Positions 32,974 through 41,104 of a DNA stretch of 46,256 nt are shown here, piece after piece (positions within the stretch are counted from its first letter, which is position 1; the number at the start of each line of letters is the position of its first letter). The position numbers and the translations under genes are program-made. The notes beneath the pieces are model-generated. The model was not told where the DNA came from. It made no database searches and saw only the letters and a program-made list of their open reading frames with translations. The DNA is from Gaiellaceae bacterium (GTDB lineage Bacteria > Actinomycetota > Thermoleophilia > Gaiellales > Gaiellaceae), in the NCBI GenBank assembly GCA_030446625.1, contig JAUJMY010000019.1:1-46256 (forward strand), in the 5' to 3' direction.

Positions 32974-33767
32974 CGCTCCAGTCGCACGGTCCGGCCAGCG
33001 CCGACGACACCGTCGGGCGGCGGATCGCCGCGCTCGCGCCGTGGTTCCACAACCTCCACCTCCCGAGCGGCCACGAGACCGCGCCGGACCACCCGCTCGG
33101 CGACTTCCCGTCGTTCAAGTGGCGCGAGATCGCCGACTGGATCCCCAGCGACCTCGACGGGTGGAGCGCCCTCGACATCGGCTGCAACGCCGGCTTCTAT
33201 GCCTTCGAGCTCGCGCGGCGCGGCGCGCACGTCGTCGGCATCGACCACGACGAGCATTACCTGACGCAGGCGCGCTGGGCCGCGCGGGAGTTCGAGCTCG
33301 ACGAGCGCGTCGAGTTCCGGCGCATGGGCGTCTACGACCTCGGGGCGACGAGCGAGCGCTACGACCTCGTCCTGTTCATGGGCGTGCTGTACCACCTGCG
33401 CTACCCGCTGCTCGGGCTCGATCTCGTCGCGCGCTGCGTCAAGCGCCTGCTCGTCCTCCAGACGCTGACGATGCCCGGTGACGAGGTCGTCGACGCGCCG
33501 GGCGACGTCCCGATCGACGATCGCGAGCGGCTGCTCGCGCCCGGCTGGCCGAAGCTCGCGTTCATCGAGCGCGAGCTGGCCGGAGACCCGACCAACTGGT
33601 GGGCGCCGAACCACGCGTGCGTGGAGGCGATGGTGCGGTCGACCGGTCTCGAGGTCAGGGAGCGGCCCGGGCACGAGATCTACGTCTGCGCTCCTCGCGA
33701 CGACGCCGACGCGACGCGGACTGCTGTCGCGGACGAAGTTCGCGCCGCGACGGGCCGTTCCAAGTAA
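32970..33767 (+). CDS. SAM-dependent methyltransferase, last gene of glycan operon
   Basis: A 265-aa class I methyltransferase. Motif I is ALDIGCNAGFYAFELARRGAHVVGIDHDEHYL (near residue 60), motif II region FRRMGVYDLG, then YDLVLFMGVLYHLRYPLLGLD, as in CmoB/DUF1698-like enzymes. The N-terminal APWFHNLHLPSGHETAPDHPLGDFPSFKW and the late WWAPNHACVEAMVRSTG resemble a family I recall as the Rta_06860-type methyltransferases found near glycosyltransferases. This is memory, not a search. It probably methylates the glycan or its aglycone. It ends inside a 9-bp hairpin. Confidence 0.87.
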   Translation: MTLQSHGPASADDTVGRRIAALAPWFHNLHLPSGHETAPDHPLGDFPSFKWREIADWIPSDLDGWSALDIGCNAGFYAFELARRGAHVVGIDHDEHYLTQARWAAREFELDERVEFRRMGVYDLGATSERYDLVLFMGVLYHLRYPLLGLDLVARCVKRLLVLQTLTMPGDEVVDAPGDVPIDDRERLLAPGWPKLAFIERELAGDPTNWWAPNHACVEAMVRSTGLEVRERPGHEIYVCAPRDDADATRTAVADEVRAATGRSK

Positions 33768-33782
33768 CAAAGCGTTACTTGG
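33760..33782. terminator. Bidirectional hairpin terminator ending the glycan operon
   Basis: A perfect 9-bp stem CCAAGTAAC/GTTACTTGG with loop AAAGC lies between the convergent methyltransferase and nuclease genes. The methyltransferase TAA stop is inside the left arm and the nuclease stop is three bases beyond the right arm. The stem is far less GC-rich than its surroundings. There is no long U-tract. Confidence 0.7.
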
Positions 33783-33784
33783 CT

Positions 33785-34333
33785 TCAGCGGCGGGTCGCG
33801 AGCGACCGCAACGGGTCGAAGCGCGTCAGCGGGCACGCGCGCCAGAGCCCGCGGCGCTCGGCCAGCGCGCGCCGCGCCGCCGCGAGCAGCTGCCGCGCGA
33901 ACTTCCCGCGCTGGCCACCGTAGAACCAGACGCTCGCGGCGCCTTGCTCGACGAGCGTGAGGTTCACGTTCTCGTCGCCCTTGAAGACGTACGCGAGCGG
34001 GCGCCCGAAGCGGTCGACCTTGTCGAGGTCGAGCCGGTTGCGCCCGTTCAGGAACTCGAGCCGCGCATCCTGCTCGAGCCGCACGCGCGTCCCCGGCGGA
34101 AGCAGCTGCTGGAGCGCCGCGCGCGAATCGCGGCCGTAGCACTCGCGCTCGCGAAGCTCGGGCGCGTCGATCTGGACGAGTCGCACGAGCTCGCCGCGGA
34201 CCTCGATCGTGTCGCCGTCCACGACACGCTCGACGCGGAAGCCCGGTCGCGGCTCGTCGGCGCGCTCGTCGCCTCCACCGCAGCCGCCGCACGCGAGGAG
34301 CGCGAGAGCGATCGCCACCACGCGCGTGTTCAA
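33785..34333 (-). CDS. Thermonuclease-family (SNase-like) lipoprotein
   Basis: A 182-aa nuclease-like protein with a short lipoprotein signal (VVAIALALLACGG, Cys near residue 15) and an SNase fold. Seen: VVDGDTIEVRGELVRLVQIDAPELRERECYG, then FGRPLAYVFKGDENVNLTLVEQGAASVWF. The catalytic Arg of VRLVQIDAPE, the Asp pair and GRPLAYV match the family. TTG 34333 is the start, with GGAGG five bases upstream; no ATG fits. Likely anchored outside the membrane, degrading extracellular nucleic acid. It is convergent with the glycan operon. Confidence 0.88.
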   Translation of the reverse strand: MNTRVVAIALALLACGGCGGGDERADEPRPGFRVERVVDGDTIEVRGELVRLVQIDAPELRERECYGRDSRAALQQLLPPGTRVRLEQDARLEFLNGRNRLDLDKVDRFGRPLAYVFKGDENVNLTLVEQGAASVWFYGGQRGKFARQLLAAARRALAERRGLWRACPLTRFDPLRSLATRR

Positions 34334-34383
34334 CGTCGCCTCCGCGGGTAGCCAGCCGCCGTCAACGGAGCGAAGGGAGCGTG

Positions 34384-35250
34384 ATGGCCGTCGAGGAGGA
34401 GGAGCACCTGCTACCGCCGCAGACGCAGGAGCGCCAGCCGGGCATCGAGTCCGAGATGGACCCGATCCCGGTCGCCGAGGACGCCGAGTATCGTGGGAGC
34501 GGCAAGCTGCGCGGCAAGGTCGCGCTGATCACCGGCGGCGACAGCGGCATCGGGCGCGCCGTCGCGATCGCGTACGCGAAGGAAGGCGCGGACTCGGCGA
34601 TCGTCTACCTGGACGAGCACGGCGACGCGGAGGACACGAAGGCCATGGTGGAGGAACTCGGCCGCCGCTGCATCACGATCGCGGGCGACGTCGGCGCCGA
34701 GGCGTTCTGCGTCGATGCCGTCCGGCGCACGGTGGAGGAGCTCGGACGGCTCGACATCCTCGTCAACAACGCGGCGGAGCAGCATCCGCAGGAGAGCATC
34801 GAGGAGATCAGCGCGGAGCAGCTCGAGCGGACGTTCCGCACGAACATCTTCTCGTTCTTCTACCTCACGAAGGCGGCCCTCCCCCACCTCGGCGAGGGCA
34901 GCGCGATCGTCAACTCGACCTCCGTGACCGCGTACAAGGGCAGCGCGGAGCTCCTCGACTACTCCTCGACCAAGGGTGCGATCGTGACGTTCACGCGCTC
35001 GCTCGCGATGCAGCTCGTCGAGCGCGGGATCCGCGTGAACGGCGTCGCGCCCGGGCCGATCTGGACGCCGCTGATCCCGGCGACCTTCCCCGAGGACGGC
35101 GTCGAGCAGTTCGGCAGCGAGGTGCCGATGAAGCGTCCGGGCCAGCCCGAGGAGGTCGCGCCGAGCTACGTCTTCCTGGCCTCGGACGACGCGTCGTACA
35201 TCTCCGGCCAGGTGCTGCACCCGAACGGCGGCGAGGTCGTCAACGGTTGA
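34384..35250 (+). CDS. SDR family oxidoreductase (stress/YhdF-type)
   Basis: A 288-aa classical SDR with a 40-residue acidic, proline-containing N-terminal extension (PPQTQERQPGIESEMDPIP) typical of the Bacillus YhdF/GSP39 group. Rossmann motif VALITGGDSGIGRAVAIAYAKEG, ILVNNAAEQHP, catalytic Ser (NSTSVTAYKG) and YSSTKGAIV (YxxxK), VNGVAPGPIWTPL. NAD(P)-dependent; substrate unknown, family members are linked to stress or glucose dehydrogenase-like activity. ATG 34384 is preferred over the adjacent GTG because GGGAG is four bases upstream. TTGA-coupled to the GH13 gene. Confidence 0.92.
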   Translation: MAVEEEEHLLPPQTQERQPGIESEMDPIPVAEDAEYRGSGKLRGKVALITGGDSGIGRAVAIAYAKEGADSAIVYLDEHGDAEDTKAMVEELGRRCITIAGDVGAEAFCVDAVRRTVEELGRLDILVNNAAEQHPQESIEEISAEQLERTFRTNIFSFFYLTKAALPHLGEGSAIVNSTSVTAYKGSAELLDYSSTKGAIVTFTRSLAMQLVERGIRVNGVAPGPIWTPLIPATFPEDGVEQFGSEVPMKRPGQPEEVAPSYVFLASDDASYISGQVLHPNGGEVVNG

Positions 35251-36812
35251 CCGCGGCGTGGTGGCGCGGCGGCGTCCTGTACCAGATCTACCCGCGCTCC
35301 TTCTCCGACTCCGACGGCGACGGCGTCGGCGACCTGCGCGGGATCCGCGAGCGCCTGGACTACCTCGAGTGGCTCGGCGTCGACGGGATCTGGCTGAACC
35401 CGGTCACCGTCTCGCCGGACGCGGACTGGGGCTACGACGTCGCCGACTACTGCGACGTCGAGCCGGCGCTCGGGACGCTCGCTGACGTCGACGCGCTCGT
35501 CGCCGAGGCGGGCGCGCGCGGCATCCGCGTCCTCCTCGACCTCGTCCCCAACCACACGAGTGACCGGCACCCGTGGTTCGTCGACGCGCGCTCGTCGCGC
35601 GACGCGCGACACCGCGAGTGGTACGTGTGGGCCGACGGCGACGGCGACGGCGCGCCGCCGAACAACTGGAAGTCGGTCTTCGGCGGCCCCGCGTGGACGT
35701 TCGACGACGCGACGCAGCAGTGGTACCTGCACAACTTCCTGCCCGCGCAGCCGGACCTCGACTGGTGGAACGAGGCGGTGCGCGCCGCGTTCGACGAGAT
35801 CCTGCGCTTCTGGTTCGCGCGCGGCGTCGCGGGGTTCCGGATCGACGTCGCGCACGCGATCGTCAAGGACCGGGAGCTGCGCGACAACCCGCCCGGCCGC
35901 GACGTCTACAACATGCATCGCCCGGAAGTGCACGACGTGCTGCGCCGCTTCCGCCGCATCGCCGACGAGTTCGAGACGAAGCCGATCCTGGTCGGCGAGA
36001 CGTGGGTGGACGAGCTCGATCGGCTTGCGGCGTTCTACGGCGACGGCGACGAGCTGCACCTGGCGATGAACTTCCCGGCGACGCTCGCCGCGTTCGGCCC
36101 CGAGCTGCGGGCGGCCGTCGAGGCATGGCAATGGGCGCTGCCGAGGGACGCGTGGCCGATCTGGGCCGCGTCGAACCACGACGTCGTCCGCTTCCCGACG
36201 CGCTGGTGCGGCGACGACGACGCGAAGGTGCGCCTCGCGCTCGTGCTCCTGCTGACGCTGCGCGGGACGCCGCTCCTCTACTACGGCGACGAGTTCGGGA
36301 TGGGTCAGGTCGAGATCCCGCGCGAGGAGCTGCGCGATCCCGTCGGCAAGCGCGGGTGGCCCGAGGAGCGAGGCCGCGACGGCTCGAGGACGCCGATGCA
36401 GTGGACGGGGGACGGCGGCGGCGGCGGGTTCACGAACGCCGGCGTCCGCCCCTGGTTGCGGCTCGGAGACCACGAGCGCCGCAACGTCGCCGCGCAGCGC
36501 GGCGACGACGAGTCGATCCTCAACCTCTGCCGCGACCTGATCGCGCTGCGCCGTGAGCTCCCGGAGCTCAGGAGCGGCGCGTACGAGCCCGTGCCCGCCC
36601 CGGACCGCGTGTGGGCGTGGCGGCGCGGCGAGACGCTCGCGGTCGCGCTCAACCTCGGCGGCCGGAACGCGCGCTTGCACCGCGTGGACGGCACGATCCG
36701 CATCGGGACGCGCCGGGAGCGCGACGGCCGCCCCGTCGGCGACGTGCTCGAGCTCGCGCCGTGGGAAGGAGTCGTCGTGCAGGGGAGGGCGCAACGCTCC
36801 TCCTCGGCCTGA
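35247..36812 (+). CDS. GH13 alpha-glucosidase
   Basis: A 521-aa alpha-amylase-family enzyme of the oligo-1,6-glucosidase/alpha-glucosidase type. The start WWRGGVLYQIYPRSFSDSDGDGVGDLRGI and DLVPNHTSDRHPWF are characteristic. The catalytic triad is Asp200 (GFRIDVAH), Glu251 (LVGETW) and Asp312 (SNHDV). It has no signal peptide, so it cleaves or rearranges alpha-glucosides inside the cell. The start is TTG 35247, overlapping the SDR stop as TTGA; the first residues fit the family start. The gene end overlaps the next gene by up to 52 bases. Confidence 0.94.
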   Translation: MTAAWWRGGVLYQIYPRSFSDSDGDGVGDLRGIRERLDYLEWLGVDGIWLNPVTVSPDADWGYDVADYCDVEPALGTLADVDALVAEAGARGIRVLLDLVPNHTSDRHPWFVDARSSRDARHREWYVWADGDGDGAPPNNWKSVFGGPAWTFDDATQQWYLHNFLPAQPDLDWWNEAVRAAFDEILRFWFARGVAGFRIDVAHAIVKDRELRDNPPGRDVYNMHRPEVHDVLRRFRRIADEFETKPILVGETWVDELDRLAAFYGDGDELHLAMNFPATLAAFGPELRAAVEAWQWALPRDAWPIWAASNHDVVRFPTRWCGDDDAKVRLALVLLLTLRGTPLLYYGDEFGMGQVEIPREELRDPVGKRGWPEERGRDGSRTPMQWTGDGGGGGFTNAGVRPWLRLGDHERRNVAAQRGDDESILNLCRDLIALRRELPELRSGAYEPVPAPDRVWAWRRGETLAVALNLGGRNARLHRVDGTIRIGTRRERDGRPVGDVLELAPWEGVVVQGRAQRSSSA

Positions 36813-37513
36813 TCGCCGTCGCGGCGGCGGCGTTCGTCGCCGGCACGTCCGGCTTCGGCTTCGGCCTGCTCGCGACGCCGCTGCTGCTCGCGCTCGGCTT
36901 CTCGCTGCCGTTCGTGATCACGGTGAACCTGCTGATCTCCGTCGCCACGCGCGTCGCCGTCGCGTACCGGCTCCGCGAGCACGTTCACCCGGGGCACGCG
37001 GCGCTGCTCGTCGGGGGCGCGATCCCCGGTCTCTACCTCGGGACGCGCACGCTCGGCGCCGTCGACGACGACCTGCTCGAGACCGTCGCGGGCGCGGTCG
37101 TGATGGTCGCTGCGGCACTCCTCGCGGCGCGGCGCGCCGCAGCCGCCGAGACCCACGCCGGTGCGTCCGCCGCCGCCGGCTTCCTCGGCGGGTTCCTCGG
37201 CACGACGACCTCGCTGATCGGCGTGCCGCCGGCGTTGCTGCTGACGCGCGCGGGCGTCGTCGCGTCGGCTTTCTTCGCGGACCTCGCCGTCTACTTCGTC
37301 GCCGCCGGCGCGGCCGGGCTGGCGCTGCTCGTGCACGCCGACCAGTTCAGCTCCGAGGCGCTGTTCCCGGCGTTCGCGCTCTGGCTCCCCGCGGTTCTCG
37401 TCGCGAACCGGCTGGGGACGAGCGTCGGCCTGCGGCTCCCGCAGGAGCGCTTCCGCCTCCTCGCGCTCGGCGTCGCGTTCGCGGCCGGCGCGGCCACGGT
37501 CGCGACCGCGTAG
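36761..37513 (+). CDS. TauE/SafE family permease
   Basis: A membrane protein of about 250 aa with seven to eight hydrophobic helices. Signature opening GLIAVAAAAFVAGTSGFGFGLLATPLLLAL, and a repeat AAAGFLGGFLGTTTSLIGVPPALLL, as in TauE/SafE (DUF81) putative sulfite, sulfonate or anion exporters. The start is uncertain: GTG 36761 lies within GH13, while CTG 36809 would overlap the GH13 stop as CTGA. Four bases separate it from the convergent LCP gene. The substrate is unknown. Confidence 0.85.
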   Translation: MGRSRRAGEGATLLLGLIAVAAAAFVAGTSGFGFGLLATPLLLALGFSLPFVITVNLLISVATRVAVAYRLREHVHPGHAALLVGGAIPGLYLGTRTLGAVDDDLLETVAGAVVMVAAALLAARRAAAAETHAGASAAAGFLGGFLGTTTSLIGVPPALLLTRAGVVASAFFADLAVYFVAAGAAGLALLVHADQFSSEALFPAFALWLPAVLVANRLGTSVGLRLPQERFRLLALGVAFAAGAATVATA

Positions 37514-37517
37514 GGGC

Positions 37518-38957
37518 TCAGCAGGACGCCTTGGCAGACGCGAGCTTTCGCGTCGCCCGCGCGCGCTCGGGGTGGAGGATCGCGTCGCGAACGGTCGCGC
37601 GGATCTTCGCGACGTCCGGGTACGGGTAGCCGTCGCTCGCGCGCCGTCCGGCGAAGTACGCGGGGCCGAACGTCTCCGTCAGCGTCTCGTTCGTGTCGAT
37701 TCCGACCGCCAGCGCGAGCAGATCCGGCGCGCGGTCGAGTGGGATGTCCGTCCGCGCGCTCTCCTCGACGGCACGCGCGATCGGCGCGAAGTTGCGCAGC
37801 ACCGCCGTGACGTCGAGCTGGTTCGCGAGCGCGCTCAGGAAGCACCGCTGCCGCGCCATCCGGCGGTAGTCGCTCGACGCCTTCCGCGAGCGCACGTACG
37901 CGAGCGCCTTGCGCCCCGTGAAGAGGTACGTCCGCCCCGGGTACACGTCGATTCGCGGCTTCGTCTCGCCCCACGACGGCCGCGTCACCTCGTCCACGAT
38001 CCGCTCCCGCACGCGGATCCTGACGCCGCCCAGCGCGTCGACGAAGCCGTCGAGGTTGACGAGCGCGTAGTAGTCGATGCGGAGCCCGAGCAGCTGCGTG
38101 ATCGCGCGCTTCAGCGCCGTCGCACCGGGGTCTTCGCCGCCCGGGAAGAGCCCGGGCCGCGCGTGCGCGCGCTGGTAGAGGGCGTTCAGCGGCTCCGAGA
38201 ACCGCGCGCCGCCGCCGAGCGGCACGCCGACGACGTTGCGCGGGATCCCGAACATCACGGCGCGGCCGGTGTCGCGCTGGACGGCGACCGCGATCATCGT
38301 GTCCGTGCGGTCGCCCGCCTGCCCCGGGCCCTCGTCGCTGCCGAGCAGCAGGATCGTCACCCACGGCGGGACGAGCGCGCTTTCCTCCTGCTCGAGGACG
38401 CGACTCGTGTCCGCGAGCGGCCGCGCGACGCCGCGGAACGGCTGCGGCGCGGGCCCCGGCAGCGACCGCAACGGCCGCTGCGCCGGCGGGTCGAGGTCGC
38501 GCGGGGGAGCAGCGGGCTGCGCGACGAGCAGCGCCGTCGCGCTCAGCACCTGCGGCGGCTCCTCGTCCGCGAACACCGCGTCGACGACGGCGTAGCCGCG
38601 GATCGCGAAGTACGCCGCGGCAGCGTGCGGGGCGGCGGCCAGGACGAGAATCGCCGCGAGCGCGACCGCGGCGACACCCGACGCCGCGGTGCGCCCCGCG
38701 TCGGCGATCGCGTAGACGCGCAGCGCCAGGAGCGCCGCATTCGCCGCCAGTACGAGGACGAGAAGCTCCGGACCGGCGGCGCCGGCGACGATGTCCTCCG
38801 CCGCTGCGGCGACGGCCACGACGACGAGCACGAGCGCCGCGGACGCAGCGAGCAGCACGCGCGCGCGCCGCCGCGCGCCGAGGTACGCGTGGCCGGCGCC
38901 CGGCACGAGCAGCGAGAGCGCGGCTGCGAGGACTCCGTTGCGCGCGAGCCGGCTCAT
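37518..38957 (-). CDS. LytR-CpsA-Psr (LCP) family protein
   Basis: Cell-envelope phosphotransferase of 479 aa that in other bacteria attaches glycopolymers to peptidoglycan. The N-terminal third has four hydrophobic segments (about residues 10-130), more than the usual single span. A linker follows, then the LCP domain: ILLLGSDEGPGQAGDRTDTMIAVAV (residues about 200-225, RTDT motif), GIPRNVVGVPL, ITQLLGLRIDYYALVNLDGFVDALGGV, GRKALAYVRSRKASSDYRRMARQRCFL. ATG 38957 overlaps the cupin stop as ATGA. It could act on a glycan made by the upstream operon, which is speculation from proximity. Confidence 0.92.
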   Translation of the reverse strand: MSRLARNGVLAAALSLLVPGAGHAYLGARRRARVLLAASAALVLVVVAVAAAAEDIVAGAAGPELLVLVLAANAALLALRVYAIADAGRTAASGVAAVALAAILVLAAAPHAAAAYFAIRGYAVVDAVFADEEPPQVLSATALLVAQPAAPPRDLDPPAQRPLRSLPGPAPQPFRGVARPLADTSRVLEQEESALVPPWVTILLLGSDEGPGQAGDRTDTMIAVAVQRDTGRAVMFGIPRNVVGVPLGGGARFSEPLNALYQRAHARPGLFPGGEDPGATALKRAITQLLGLRIDYYALVNLDGFVDALGGVRIRVRERIVDEVTRPSWGETKPRIDVYPGRTYLFTGRKALAYVRSRKASSDYRRMARQRCFLSALANQLDVTAVLRNFAPIARAVEESARTDIPLDRAPDLLALAVGIDTNETLTETFGPAYFAGRRASDGYPYPDVAKIRATVRDAILHPERARATRKLASAKASC

Positions 38958-39346
38958 GTCGTACCCCGAGCCCGAGCCCGCGGCGGCGACCAGAAGACGA
39001 GCACCGCGACGTCCTCCTCGATCGAATGGAAGCGATGCTCGACTCCCGCGGCCACGTAGACGACGGTTCCCGCCCGCACGTCTCGATCCTCGTCGCCGAC
39101 GCGGATCCGGCCGCGTCCGGACGCGACGTAGTACACCTCGTCCTCGGCGTGCGGCGTCTGCTCGTCCACCGAGCCCGCCGGCCAGTACGCGATCGTCAGG
39201 CTCAGCTTCTCGGCGCGGAAGAACTCCGCGAAGTCGTGGCGGGAGGTGTCGAGCCGCCGGAGCAGCTCGTCGAGCTCGAACGCGTCCACGCGCCGTCGTT
39301 CTACCGGTTGTGGCTCACCGTCCGCGAGCCGTGACGTGGTCGACAC
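38954..39346 (-). CDS. Cupin-domain protein
   Basis: A 130-aa single-domain cupin. Metal-site motif 1 reads DEQTPHAEDEVYYVASGRGRIRVG, and motif 2 reads GTVVYVAAGVEHRFHSI, with His/Glu/His ligands present. No substrate can be assigned. GTG 39346 is the longest start; GTG 39289 would remove a poorly ordered basic N-terminus and is a credible alternative. Coupled to the LCP gene by ATGA. Confidence 0.83.
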   Translation of the reverse strand: MSTTSRLADGEPQPVERRRVDAFELDELLRRLDTSRHDFAEFFRAEKLSLTIAYWPAGSVDEQTPHAEDEVYYVASGRGRIRVGDEDRDVRAGTVVYVAAGVEHRFHSIEEDVAVLVFWSPPRARARGTT

Positions 39347-39373
39347 GTCCCAACTAACTCATCGGCGCCGCCG

Positions 39374-40018
39374 TCAGTCGTCGTCGCGCGCGTCGCCGGC
39401 GCGCGCGCGTGCCGCGTCCGCGACGTCCTCCGCCGCGTCCTCGACGGCGTCGGCTGCGTCCTCGATCGCGTCCGCGACCTCTTCGACCGCATCCGCCGCG
39501 AGCGCCACGCCGCGCCACAGGTGCCTCCGCCCCGCGTACGCGACGGCTCCAATAACGGCCGCCCCGGCGAGCGCGACGCCGATCGCCGCGGGCCGCGACG
39601 AGAGCGCGTTCGGTGCGGCGCGGCGCGCCGCTGCGAGCGCGCGCTCGCGCCGGGTTTGGGCCGGGCGTAGCTTCGTCGTCGCCGCGAGCGCTAGCTCGGC
39701 CGCGCCCACAGCCGCGTGCGGAAGCCAGTGCCGGACGCCGTTCCGCGCGGAGCCGAGGAGCCACGGAGCCGCGGCGACCGCGACGCCGGTGCCCGCGTCG
39801 AGGAGCAGGTGCACGCGCATCGGGATCACGCGGCGCAGGCCGAGCTCGTAGTCGGTGAGGGCGCTGTAGACGGCGGCTCCGGCACCGGCGATTCGTGGGG
39901 CGAGCGCGGACGACCGGCTGCCGTCGAGACGAAGCAGGTCGGGCGCCGCAACGAGGGCGGGCGCGAGAACGTAGTCGACGGCGCCGTGAACCGCCGTGGG
40001 GACGACGCGAGCGTTCAT
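39374..40018 (-). CDS. Membrane protein with Ala/Glu-rich helical tail
   Basis: A 214-aa protein not assigned to a named family. The N-terminal half resembles SPW-repeat-like membrane proteins (HGAVDYVLAPALVAAPDLLRL, later AHLLLDAGTG-like VHLLLDAGTGVAVAAAPWLLG), with about four hydrophobic helices, and a fifth near residue 165. The last ~40 residues are an acidic heptad-like repeat (ADAVEEVADAIEDAADAVED) likely forming an amphipathic or coiled-coil helix. ATG 40018 has AGGAGG nine bases upstream, which excludes the longer frame. Confidence 0.7.
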   Translation of the reverse strand: MNARVVPTAVHGAVDYVLAPALVAAPDLLRLDGSRSSALAPRIAGAGAAVYSALTDYELGLRRVIPMRVHLLLDAGTGVAVAAAPWLLGSARNGVRHWLPHAAVGAAELALAATTKLRPAQTRRERALAAARRAAPNALSSRPAAIGVALAGAAVIGAVAYAGRRHLWRGVALAADAVEEVADAIEDAADAVEDAAEDVADAARARAGDARDDD

Positions 40019-40087
40019 CGGCAAGAACCTCCTCTTCTCGTTTTTCAGGGGCGTGCCACGCGCCAAGCCGCGACAAACGCGCGCCGG

Positions 40088-40817
40088 TCATGTCTCGAGC
40101 AGCTCGCGGAGCTCTTCGTCGAACTCGTCGTCGCGCTCCGGCAGCTCGCCCACGTCGCGCAGGTCGGCGCCGGGCCACTCCTCCTCCTCGTCCGGCCCGG
40201 TGAACGCGGCGTCCGCGCCCTCGTAGCGCGATCCCGCCAGCGTCGCCCTCCTCGTAGAGGTGGCCGACGAGCGACTCGAGCGCGAGGTCGAACTCGCGCC
40301 ACGGCTCGCCGCCGCGTTTGAACATCGCGCGGAAGAGCCCCGGGCAGGCGGTCGGCTGGAGGTTCGTTGTGCACGAGGAGCGGGAGCGTGCTCAGATCCA
40401 CCGTCGTCCCGTGGACGTGCGGCATCGCCTCCGTGTGCGCGCGGTGGAGGAGCCAGTGGAACGTCCGTGCCTGGCGCCGCGTCGGCCGTCCGCGCCGGCC
40501 CCGGGCACGTTCACGCCGGTGCGGCCGCCGTTGTCGCGGAGGACCTGCGCGCCCTTGGCGGCGACCGGGCGGCAGCAGAGGATCTCGCCGCTGTCCGGGA
40601 TCAGGTAGTGGTAGCCGATCCCGGCCCAGCGGTTCGTCGACTGGTGGTGCCGGTGGAAGCTGCGGACGCGCTCGAGGCCCTCGCGCAGGTGGCGCGCGCG
40701 GATCGTGTTCGCGCCGCTGTAGTGGCCGACGACGCTACGCTCGCGGCCCATTCGTGCGAGCTGGTTCGTGCGGAACGTCAAGCCGATGCTCCGCGCGGTG
40801 ATGATGCGTGGCGCCAT
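40088..40817 (-). pseudogene. N-acetylmuramoyl-L-alanine amidase/PGRP-like gene, three frameshifts
   Basis: ATG 40817 has AGGAGG five bases upstream and reads IITARSIGLTFRTNQLARMG, VVGHYSG, RSFHRHHQSTNRWAGIGYHYLI and VNVPG: an Amidase_2/PGRP zinc amidase with catalytic His residues. Near 40490 the frame slips (TRRQARTFHWLLHRAHTEAMPHVHG continues in the next frame). Near 40370 it slips back (TACPGLFRAMFKRGGEPWREFDLALESLVG). Near 40255 it slips again to an acidic tail (RYEGADAAFTGPDEEEW, ending ELLET). The 730-base span is one more than a multiple of three. Each break is a one- or two-base change near C/G runs, so read error is as likely as true decay. Confidence 0.75.
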
Positions 40818-41029
40818 GGGCACCTCCTGCAGTCGTCGGTCCGGGGCGGCCGCAGGGGGCCTGTGTCGCGCGACTGTCTCGCGCGGCACCCGCGGCGTCA
40901 ACCCGCCCGCGGCTCTGGCGCGAGCACCGGCGTCTCGTGCTCGGGCTGCGCGGCCCGTCGCCTCGCGTGGCGCCGCGGGACAGCCGTCTGCTCGGCCAGT
41001 CCGTCCCCGGGAGGTTCAGCGCGAGGACC

Positions 41030-41104
41030 GTGAGAGCGGGCCCGCGCCCGGAAGGGCGCGACCTCTGTCCCGAGTGCTTCGACTGGGAGCTGAACGCCCG
41101 CTAG
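41030..41104 (+). CDS. 24-codon ORF with CPEC motif
   Basis: GTG 41030, with GAGG a few bases upstream, encodes a short basic then acidic peptide ending RDLCPECFDWELNAR. The TAG stop shares CTAG with the convergent padR-like gene, the same tail-to-tail arrangement seen at two better supported gene pairs. It might be a tiny zinc-binding protein or the end of a degraded gene. The 212 bases between it and the amidase start show no other feature. Confidence 0.3.
   Translation: MRAGPRPEGRDLCPECFDWELNAR

Noticed and set aside
24676..33767. Capsule, O-antigen or teichoic-acid export locus
   Set aside because: No flippase, polymerase, ABC exporter or polyprenyl-phosphate transferase is present among the nine genes.
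34411..36794. Long minus-strand open frames across SDR and GH13 genes
   Set aside because: These are high-GC shadow frames with Arg/Ala/Glu-rich composition, opposite genes with intact catalytic motifs.
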